Shown one piece after another: positions 1-5,084 of a stretch of 6,345 nucleotides of DNA. Position 1 is the first letter of the stretch; every line of letters begins with the position of its first letter. The DNA comes from JACKCP01 sp050253255 (GTDB lineage Bacteria; Desulfobacterota; Desulfobacteria; Desulfobacterales; JACKCP01). The stretch spans positions 1-6,345 of the forward strand of contig JBFWJK010000179.1 of NCBI GenBank assembly GCA_050253255.1, in the 5' to 3' direction. The notes below the pieces were generated by a model that saw only the letters and a program-made list of their open reading frames with translations, made no database searches and was not told the origin of the DNA. The position numbers and the translations under genes were made by a program.

Positions 1-282
1 TGTCTTTCATCTGAAGATCATGGAATGAGTGCCTATATGCAGAAGATTCTTAAAGCGTCAGGCCAGGATTTCCCAGTTCCCAAAAGAAATCTTGAGCTTA
101 ACACCGGACATGCCGTAGTCAAAAAAATGAAAACCCTTTTTGAAAATGATCCTTCCAGTTCTAAATTAAAGGATTATGTAGGGTTGATTTTCGATCTTGC
201 AGTAATAGGCGAGGGAGGCAAGGTTGAGAACCCGGCTCTTTTCTCAAAACGGGTTGGAGAGCTGATGAATCAGTCTGTCTGA
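1..282 (+). CDS. htpG: Chaperone HtpG (Hsp90), C-terminal fragment
   Basis: This is the last 93 codons of an Hsp90-family chaperone. HtpG is a cytosolic homodimeric ATPase that helps client proteins fold and mature. The reading frame is open from the first base of the window (Cys-Leu-Ser-Ser-Glu-Asp-His-Gly-Met), so the Met at position 25 is internal and not the start. The visible part is the C-terminal dimerisation domain. The pattern EHG/DHG-MSAYMQKILKASGQ, followed by ELN-x-xHxVVKKM and ending in a GEGGKVENPALFSKRVGELM-type helix, is typical of HtpG C-termini. The ATPase and middle domains lie outside the window. The stop at 280-282 is followed at once by an intrinsic terminator, so the gene is probably not co-transcribed with the feo operon downstream. 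Identification is firm from these motifs alone. Confidence 0.93.
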   Translation, partial: CLSSEDHGMSAYMQKILKASGQDFPVPKRNLELNTGHAVVKKMKTLFENDPSSSKLKDYVGLIFDLAVIGEGGKVENPALFSKRVGELMNQSV

Positions 283-289
283 TAAAGTC

Positions 290-314
290 AAAGCCGGTGA
301 AAGCCGGCTTTTTT
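290..314 (+). terminator. Intrinsic terminator after htpG
   Basis: A perfect 8-bp stem, AAAGCCGG (290-297) paired with CCGGCTTT (304-311), has a 6-nt loop (TGAAAG) and runs into a T tract at 309-314. It starts 8 bases after the htpG stop codon and separates that gene from the feo operon. Confidence 0.88.
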
Positions 315-377
315 ATTTGGTGTATATTATAATGGACCAAAAACTTTATTTCTGAGGGCGAAAACAATCCAGAACAG

Positions 378-417
378 TCTAAATTTGATTTGACTTTAGA
401 TATGCCGGTGGTAATTT
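378..417 (+). promoter_or_regulatory. Candidate promoter/operator for the feo operon
   Basis: An inverted repeat with arms TCTAAA (378-383) and TTTAGA (395-400) overlaps a good -35-like hexamer, TTGACT (390-395). The best -10 partner at 16 bp spacing is TAATTT (412-417), which matches the consensus at only three of six positions. The arrangement would suit repression by a dimeric regulator. It does not resemble the classical Fur box (GATAAT repeats), and I see no good match to that box elsewhere between 315 and 446. An isolated TATAAT sits at 328-333 without a convincing -35. Treat as a weak candidate. Confidence 0.27.
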
Positions 418-446
418 AGTGTTTTTAACATCTCTTTGGAGGCAGG

Positions 447-1442
447 ATGGAAGAGCTTACCGGAGCCAAACTTGAAGATATCAAAAGTCTTTTGTCAGAA
501 ATCGGTGATAAGGATATTGATAACCGGCTGAAAGTTGTCAAGTGTCTGTGGAAATCAGAGACTCATGCTACTGCGGAAGACCTTATAAAAGCTGAAGATT
601 TCAGCTGTGAAAATATAAACCTTGATTTTATTGAAGAGACTCTGTCACTTCTAACAAGGCTTGGTCTGGTTACCAGGATGGAAATTGACGGCGGTTCTCT
701 TATGTATGAACCGAAATACCTTGGTGAACATCATGACCATATGATCTGTGTGGACTGCGGTAAAATCATCGAATTTGAAGATCCCCGTCTTGAAAGAATT
801 CAGGAGTTTGCAGCTGAAAAGCACGGTTTTACACTTATAAGGCATAAAACTGAATTTTATGGTCTCTGTTCGAGGTGCAGTGCAAAACGAGGCGAGGAAA
901 TTCTTTTAAGAGATGCAAGGGCCGGGGAACTTCTTGAGGTAACAAGGATGAAGGCAGGTTCAGGTCTTAATAAGAAGCTGGCATCCATGGGTATAAACAA
1001 AGGCTCTGTAATTGAAGTTCTGAACTCCAATAAAGGCGGCCAGATTATTGCTGCACATCAGGAAAGCAGATATGTTCTGGGAAAAGGGATAACGGAAAAA
1101 GTTTTTGCAAAGCGGATTCCTGAGGAAAAATGCTTTATTGGAAGAAATCCTGCATGCCCCTATATTGGCGGCGGTTCTGGGCCTTTTATGCCGGCCTGCC
1201 GCGGCGGTGCAGTCCCCATGAGCAGCCTAAAAAATAATGACAAGGGTATTGTTATCAGAACAGGCGGATGTAAAAGACTCAGGAGAAGGCTTTTTGAAAT
1301 GGGGCTTTTAAACGGCGCCGAATTTGAAGTTGTTAAATATGCCCCCTTAAAGGATCCGATGGAGATAATTGTACGCGGAAGCCATATATCTCTGAGGGTG
1401 GATGAGGCCAAACACATAATGGTCAGAAAGATAGAGGACTGA
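447..1442 (+). CDS. feoA: Fur-FeoA-FeoA fusion protein, Feo system regulator/adaptor
   Basis: A 331-residue, three-module protein. Residues ~20-147 are a Fur-family domain: a winged helix (~25-90), then the dimerisation/metal domain. Metal ligands align with E. coli Fur: His40, Glu88, His98 and Glu109 (sensory site); His96, Asp97, Glu116 and His133 (second site); Cys101/Cys104 and Cys141/Cys144 (structural zinc). The recognition helix reads INLDFIEETL (57-66) where Fur proteins have ATVYRTL-like sequence, so the Tyr-Arg DNA contacts are Glu63-Glu64. Residues ~152-223 are a divergent FeoA/DtxR-type SH3-like domain. A Gly/Cys-containing linker follows (Cys229, Cys237, Cys251). Residues ~264-330 are a canonical FeoA domain (RLRRRLFEMGL; DPMEIIVRG; SLRVDEAKHIMV). 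A GGAGG ribosome site at 438-442 supports the ATG at 447. feoB starts 8 bp downstream. FeoA is a small cytosolic partner of FeoB and usually stands alone at ~75-80 residues. The domain calls are firm; whether the protein binds DNA, FeoB or both is inference. Confidence 0.94.
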   Translation: MEELTGAKLEDIKSLLSEIGDKDIDNRLKVVKCLWKSETHATAEDLIKAEDFSCENINLDFIEETLSLLTRLGLVTRMEIDGGSLMYEPKYLGEHHDHMICVDCGKIIEFEDPRLERIQEFAAEKHGFTLIRHKTEFYGLCSRCSAKRGEEILLRDARAGELLEVTRMKAGSGLNKKLASMGINKGSVIEVLNSNKGGQIIAAHQESRYVLGKGITEKVFAKRIPEEKCFIGRNPACPYIGGGSGPFMPACRGGAVPMSSLKNNDKGIVIRTGGCKRLRRRLFEMGLLNGAEFEVVKYAPLKDPMEIIVRGSHISLRVDEAKHIMVRKIED

Positions 1443-1450
1443 ATTTCTCG

Positions 1451-3625
1451 ATGACTGATAAGCATCTTACAATAGCTCTGGCCGGAAACCCGAATTCCGG
1501 CAAAACAAGCATATTCAATGCAATAACAGGAACCAGGCAGAAAGTTGGAAACTGGGCCGGAGTGACTGTTGAAAAAAAAGAAGGGTTTATTGAACATAGG
1601 GGGAAAAAACTTAAAATAGTTGATCTTCCCGGTATATACAGCCTGACTCCATTTTCCATAGAAGAGGTCGTTGCCAGAAACTATCTCATAGATGAAACTC
1701 CTGATGTAGTGATAGATATAATTGATTCAACAAATCTTGAAAGAGCGCTTTATCTGGCTCTTCAGATAAGGGAACTCGATGTAAAGGTTGTTTTTGCTCT
1801 GAATATGGCTGATATTCTTGAAAATAAAGATATTTATATTGACGATTCGAAACTCAGTGAACTGCTTGACCTTCCTGTGGTTTTTACGGTTGGAAACAGG
1901 GGGGAGGGGATGGACGAGCTTCTTGACGAAGCTGTAAATCTGGCCTTGTCTGGAAAAAAACCGGTTAATGAAAGAAAAATCAGGTATTCAGCTGAAATAG
2001 AAAAATCGATTGACAGGGTCTCAGGCTCAATAAAAAATATTATACCTGAAAACAGCAGATACTCACTCAGATGGACAAGCATAAGACTGCTTGAAAACGA
2101 CAGGCCTGTTTTCGAACAGGTGAGCTCATTTGGAAAAGACTTTGATCTTACAGGGCTTGTCAGGCAGGAAAGAGAAAGGCTTAGAACTTTTTACAATGAT
2201 GAGCCGGAGCTTGTCATGACAGATGAAAGATACGGCTTTATCGAGGGGATAATAAGAGAGGTTCTGCATGTTCCTGTAATGACAAGGGTTGATATTTCAA
2301 GGAAAATCGATTCAGTCCTCACAAACAGATTTTTAGGTCTGCCTGTTTTTGCATTTTTTATCTGGCTTATGTTTCAGTCTACCTTCACTCTGGGTCAGTA
2401 CCCAATGGACTGGCTTGAAAGTTTTGTTGTCTTTACTTCAGAATTTCTGACAGGGCTTATTCCCGAAGGAATTCTTCAGTCACTTGTTGTTGATGGAATT
2501 GTTTCCGGAGTCGGAGGGGTTCTTGTTTTTCTTCCAAACATACTGATTCTTTTTTTCTGCATAGCTCTGTTTGAAGATACAGGATATATGGCAAGAGCCG
2601 CGTTTCTCATGGACAAGGTTATGCATTCCATAGGACTCCACGGAAAATCTTTTATTCCGATGCTCATGGGGTTCGGGTGCAATGTCCCTGCAATTATGGC
2701 CGCAAGAACACTTGAAAACAACAGAGACAGAATTCTTACCATACTTATCACCCCTTTCATGTCATGTTCCGCAAGACTTCCGGTTTATATAATACTTGCG
2801 GGAACTTTTTTCCCTGGAAAAGCAGGCAACGTAATTTTTCTTCTTTATCTGACAGGGATTCTGGTCGCCGTATTTTCGGGAAAACTTTTCAGGGCAACCA
2901 TTCTCAAAGGGGAAGAAGCCCCTTTTGTAATGGAACTTCCTCCATACAGAATCCCAATGGCAAAAAGTCTTGTGATTCATATGTGGGACAGGAGCAAAAT
3001 ATTTCTCAAAAAAATGGGCGGTATTATTCTTGCAGGATCGATTCTTGTATGGGGATTGAGTTATTTTCCTGAAGATGTTAAGTATTCAAGGGATTATGAT
3101 TTAATTTCAAAGGAACTTTCACAAAAAATTCAGGTAAAGGAAAATTCAGGTCTGAAAGCTGAAACAGTTCAGCTTTATGAAGAACTTGAGCATATCAAGA
3201 ACGAGAAAAAAAGAGAGCATGCCGAAAATTCGTATCTAGGCAGAATCGGCAGTTTTGTTTCCCCCTTCTTTGAACCGATAGGAATAGACTGGAGGGGCAG
3301 TATCGCTCTTATTACAGGTTTTGTTGCCAAGGAAATAGTTGTAAGCACAATGGGAGTTCTGTATGGTGTCGATGCAGGCCAAGGTGAAGATTCGGGCGGT
3401 CTTGGAGCTGCGCTTAAAAGATCGGGGATGACTCCTTTGTCTGCACTTTCCATGATGGTTTTTGTTCTTCTGTATCTTCCCTGCATTGCTGCAATTGCTG
3501 CTGTAAGGCAGGAATCAGGGAGTTTAAAATGGACTCTTTTCAGCATTTTTTATACAACCTTTATTGCATGGTCACTTTCTTTTGCAGTATATCAGTTTGG
3601 AACTCTTCTTCAGAAAGCAGTATAG
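1451..3625 (+). CDS. feoB: Ferrous iron transport protein B
   Basis: FeoB is the inner-membrane Fe(II) permease with a cytosolic GTPase domain. All signatures are visible in this 724-residue protein: G1 GNPNSGKT (12-19); switch/G2 with GNWAGVTVEKKEG (33-45); G3 DLPG (58-61); DSTNLERALYL (92-102); G4 NMAD (118-121); and a G5-like VFTVGNRGEGMDEL (144-157). A helical GDI-like region follows to ~280. The membrane part starts near 294. Gate-type segments carry FLPNILILFF (360-369), the conserved GFGCNVPAIMAAR (407-419, Cys410) and MSCSARLPVY (437-446, Cys439), and FVAKEIVVSTMGVLYG (624-639). A charged, helix-prone loop (~541-596) separates the two gate halves, as in many FeoBs. The protein is slightly shorter than E. 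coli FeoB (773) and lacks an extended C-terminal tail. The start at 1451 follows the preceding stop by 8 bp, with AGAGGA at 1433-1438 as a rather distant ribosome site. No separate feoC follows, so Fur-FeoA-FeoA is the only visible Feo partner. Confidence 0.98.
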   Translation: MTDKHLTIALAGNPNSGKTSIFNAITGTRQKVGNWAGVTVEKKEGFIEHRGKKLKIVDLPGIYSLTPFSIEEVVARNYLIDETPDVVIDIIDSTNLERALYLALQIRELDVKVVFALNMADILENKDIYIDDSKLSELLDLPVVFTVGNRGEGMDELLDEAVNLALSGKKPVNERKIRYSAEIEKSIDRVSGSIKNIIPENSRYSLRWTSIRLLENDRPVFEQVSSFGKDFDLTGLVRQERERLRTFYNDEPELVMTDERYGFIEGIIREVLHVPVMTRVDISRKIDSVLTNRFLGLPVFAFFIWLMFQSTFTLGQYPMDWLESFVVFTSEFLTGLIPEGILQSLVVDGIVSGVGGVLVFLPNILILFFCIALFEDTGYMARAAFLMDKVMHSIGLHGKSFIPMLMGFGCNVPAIMAARTLENNRDRILTILITPFMSCSARLPVYIILAGTFFPGKAGNVIFLLYLTGILVAVFSGKLFRATILKGEEAPFVMELPPYRIPMAKSLVIHMWDRSKIFLKKMGGIILAGSILVWGLSYFPEDVKYSRDYDLISKELSQKIQVKENSGLKAETVQLYEELEHIKNEKKREHAENSYLGRIGSFVSPFFEPIGIDWRGSIALITGFVAKEIVVSTMGVLYGVDAGQGEDSGGLGAALKRSGMTPLSALSMMVFVLLYLPCIAAIAAVRQESGSLKWTLFSIFYTTFIAWSLSFAVYQFGTLLQKAV

Positions 3626-3639
3626 AAAAGAGGTGAAAT

Positions 3640-4083
3640 ATGAAAATAAGTAAAATTTTTATTGTATTGTCTGTTCAGGCTTTGATCCTGTTTTCGGTTC
3701 AGTGTTTTGCAGGCAGCCGTTTAAGTGTTGAATCAGACAGACTTAATGTCAGATCAGGTCCGGGAACTCAGTATGAAGTTTTATGGCAGGCTGAAAAAAA
3801 TTATCCTGTGGAAATTGTGGAAGAAAAAGGCAGCTGGGTTCATTTCAAGGATTTTGAAGGATATGAAGGCTGGGCATACAAGCCTTTGCTAGGTGGGAAA
3901 AAAACAGTTGTTGTAAAGGTTTACAAGGCTAATGTAAGAAAAGGTCCCGGAACAGATTATCCTGTTGTATTTACGGCTGAAAAAGGGACTCCTTTCGAAG
4001 TTATAGGAACGGAAAACGGATGGTACAGGATCAGGCATTCAGACGGAGACTCAGGCTGGGTAAGTTCTGGTCTATTATGGTAA
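3640..4083 (+). CDS. Secreted tandem SH3b-domain protein
   Basis: A 147-residue exported protein. Residues 1-24 form a signal peptide (Lys-rich start, hydrophobic core IFIVLSVQALILFSV, likely signal peptidase I site after CFA). Cys22 lies just before this site, but its context (SVQC) is a poor lipobox. Two bacterial SH3 (SH3b/SH3_3) domains follow: one at ~27-85 with LNVRSGPGT (35-43) and GWAY (77-80), the other at ~88-147 with ANVRKGPGT (97-105) and GWVS (139-142). Such domains usually bind peptidoglycan or peptides in the envelope. No catalytic domain is present, so a periplasmic binding or scaffold role is likely, but the ligand is unknown. The ribosome site AGAGGTG (3629-3635) supports the start. 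The gene begins 14 bp after feoB and ends 15 bp before the TPR gene, so it is probably part of the feo transcript. A link to iron uptake is not shown by the sequence. Confidence 0.9.
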   Translation: MKISKIFIVLSVQALILFSVQCFAGSRLSVESDRLNVRSGPGTQYEVLWQAEKNYPVEIVEEKGSWVHFKDFEGYEGWAYKPLLGGKKTVVVKVYKANVRKGPGTDYPVVFTAEKGTPFEVIGTENGWYRIRHSDGDSGWVSSGLLW

Positions 4084-4098
4084 ATCACTGGAGGAAAA

Positions 4099-4758
4099 AT
4101 GAAAGAAGAAAAAGATCTTGTTGAAGTCCCTGAAATTGACGCATTTACCGCTTTTATGAAAAGAGCTGCCGATTATGTCAGGGAAAACAGAAAAAATGTG
4201 ATTTTAGGTATTGCAGGCTTTTTTGTAGTGCTTGCTCTTATTTCTTCAATACCAGCCCTTATTAAGGCCAAGCGTGAAAAGTCGTTCACTGAACTGCAGA
4301 AAGCTCTGAGAGTTATTGAAGCGGATAACAGTACTGAACCGGCTCAGATTGAAAAAGCTTTTTCTGTCCTGAATGAAAAATACAGCGGTACAAAAGCTTC
4401 TGCTCTTGGTGATATTTATATTGCAAGGGCAATGCATGAACTGGGTGAGGATGAAAAGGCCGCAGAGTATTTTAAAAAGGCTGTGGACTATTTCGGAGAA
4501 TCATCTCTTCCAGGCAGACTGTCAATGTATGAACTCGGATGTCTTTATTTTGACAAGTCGCCTGAAAAGGCACAAAGCTATTTGGAACCTCTTGCTGAGA
4601 CAGAATCTTTTGTCAGGGAAGATGCTCTTTTTTATCTTGCTCTCGCCGGAGACATGCAGAGCCTTGAAACGCTTAAAAGCGATTATCCTGACGGTTTTTA
4701 CTCTGAAATTGTCAGGGAAAATTTCAACTCTTCAAAAGATCAATCTGTAAAGAACTGA
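4099..4758 (+). CDS. Single-pass membrane protein with TPR-like repeats (YfgM-like)
   Basis: A 219-residue protein. It has an acidic N-terminal tail (residues 1-14), an amphipathic basic stretch (~20-32), one transmembrane segment (about 33-55, NVILGIAGFFVVLALISSIP) and a helical domain of tetratricopeptide type. TPR-like helix pairs are seen at ~99-132 (ALGDIYIARAMHELGEDEKAAEYF pattern) and, less clearly, at ~140-167 (YELGCLYF...PEKAQSYLEPL). The architecture matches the YfgM/TPR_21 family, whose E. coli member is an inner-membrane ancillary protein of the SecYEG translocon with its TPRs in the periplasm. Orientation and partner here are inferred from family knowledge only. A strong GGAGG at 4090-4094 supports the ATG. 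The gene closes the four-gene operon and is followed by a strong terminator 16 bp after its stop. A generic TPR scaffold protein is the alternative. Confidence 0.82.
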   Translation: MKEEKDLVEVPEIDAFTAFMKRAADYVRENRKNVILGIAGFFVVLALISSIPALIKAKREKSFTELQKALRVIEADNSTEPAQIEKAFSVLNEKYSGTKASALGDIYIARAMHELGEDEKAAEYFKKAVDYFGESSLPGRLSMYELGCLYFDKSPEKAQSYLEPLAETESFVREDALFYLALAGDMQSLETLKSDYPDGFYSEIVRENFNSSKDQSVKN

Positions 4759-4774
4759 TTAAGTGTTTAAATAA

Positions 4775-4808
4775 AAAAAACTAACCGGGGTCATTCGGTT
4801 AGTTTTTT
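4775..4808 (+). terminator. Strong terminator of the feo operon, probably bidirectional
   Basis: A perfect 13-bp stem, AAAAAACTAACCG (4775-4787) with CGGTTAGTTTTTT (4796-4808), and an 8-nt loop. The stem ends in T runs on both strands, so it can end the + strand operon and also act as a distant terminator for the minus-strand regulator gene. Confidence 0.92.
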
Positions 4809-4879
4809 CTTAAGGGAAAAGATGAAGAAAGTTTAGTTACATATATACAAGATTTGTGCCAATTTATATTTGTTTGATT

Positions 4880-4904
4880 AAAGCCTGTTTATTCAGGCTT
4901 TTTT
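4880..4904 (+). terminator. Second + strand intrinsic terminator
   Basis: An 8-bp perfect stem, AAAGCCTG (4880-4887) with CAGGCTTT (4894-4901), a 6-nt loop (TTTATT) and a T tract through 4904. The T tract is on the + strand only. It is either a backup terminator for the feo operon or the end of a short transcript starting between 4809 and 4879. Confidence 0.72.
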
Positions 4905-4937
4905 GCTTTTCAAACGGCTGTGAGTTTTTAAAATGAG

Positions 4938-5008
4938 GGTATAATTTATACCATTGGGTTCAAAAAAATAAACTTTAGTTGTAACAACTTGAAAATAGGA
5001 GCTATTTT
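4938..5008. repeat. Cluster of three short perfect inverted repeats
   Basis: Three palindromes lie in series: GGTATAATTTATACC (4938-4952, 7-bp arms around a central T); AGTTGTAACAACT (4977-4989, 6-bp arms around a central A); and AAAATAG-GAG-CTATTTT (4992-5008, 7-bp arms, 3-nt loop). None is followed by a T tract typical of a terminator on either strand. They could be protein-binding sites or hairpins at the 3' end of the minus-strand transcript. Short palindromes are expected fairly often in AT-rich DNA, so function is uncertain. Confidence 0.45.
4956..4977 (+). repeat. 22-bp direct repeat, copy A
   Basis: This copy starts GGGTTCAAAA and ends TAAACTTTA. It matches copy B at 5063-5084 in 19 of 22 positions; the three differences are adjacent (AAA here, TTT there). 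The copies are 107 bp apart, start to start, in the same orientation. Confidence 0.6.
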
Positions 5009-5062
5009 GTGGTTTAAATAAATGTACCTTTTTTATACACTTCAATGCTGCGGTGGTTTTGA

Positions 5063-5084
5063 GGGTTCAAAATTTTAAACTTTA
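5063..5084 (+). repeat. 22-bp direct repeat, copy B, overlapping a stop codon
   Basis: This is the second copy of the repeat at 4956-4977. Its core GTTCAAAATTTTAAAC (5065-5080 region) is a palindrome with one mismatched pair. The last three bases (5082-5084) are the TAA stop codon of the minus-strand response regulator. Confidence 0.6.

Larger units (their letters stand above)
4759..5081. other. Convergent intergenic region, no gene seen
   Basis: This 323-bp gap lies between the 3' ends of the feo operon and the response regulator gene. It holds two + strand terminators (4775-4808 and 4880-4904), three short perfect inverted repeats between 4938 and 5008, and one full copy plus most of a second copy of a 22-bp direct repeat. 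The second half is markedly AT-rich. I see no tRNA, no open frame with a ribosome site and no transposase remnant. The only ATG with a purine-rich leader (near 4822) opens a frame of four codons. Confidence 0.7.

Noticed and set aside
25..282. A complete 85-residue small gene starting at the ATG at position 25
   Set aside because: The same frame is open to the left edge, and the residues before and after this Met match the HtpG C-terminal domain, so it is an internal methionine of a truncated htpG.
315..446. Classical Fur box or iron riboswitch upstream of the feo operon
   Set aside because: I looked for GATAAT-type repeats and for long paired leader structures and found none. Only a short inverted repeat at 378-400 is visible.
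447..1442. A frameshift or assembly error joining fur and feoA
   Set aside because: The frame runs without interruption through all three modules, the linkers are plausible, and no internal ribosome site plus start was found at the start of either FeoA domain. A true fusion is the simpler reading, though sequence error cannot be excluded without reads.
1160..1597. Minus-strand open frames across the fusion gene/feoB junction
   Set aside because: They lie opposite two conserved genes, contain no known domain and have no start signals.
2764..3072. 102-residue open frame inside feoB on the + strand
   Set aside because: It lies wholly within the well-conserved feoB membrane domain in another frame, has no ribosome site and encodes nothing recognisable.
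3640..3711. Lipoprotein signal in the SH3b protein
   Set aside because: Cys22 is in the context SVQC, which is not a good lipobox. A signal peptidase I site after CFA fits better.
4373..4750. 125-residue open frame overlapping the TPR gene
   Set aside because: It is a shadow of the TPR gene in another frame. The TPR frame has a strong ribosome site, a transmembrane segment and repeat helices.
4759..5081. CRISPR array, tRNA or insertion-sequence remnant in the intergenic gap
   Set aside because: Only two imperfect copies of one 22-bp repeat exist, there is no spacer periodicity, no tRNA cloverleaf, and no terminal inverted repeats with a transposase fragment.
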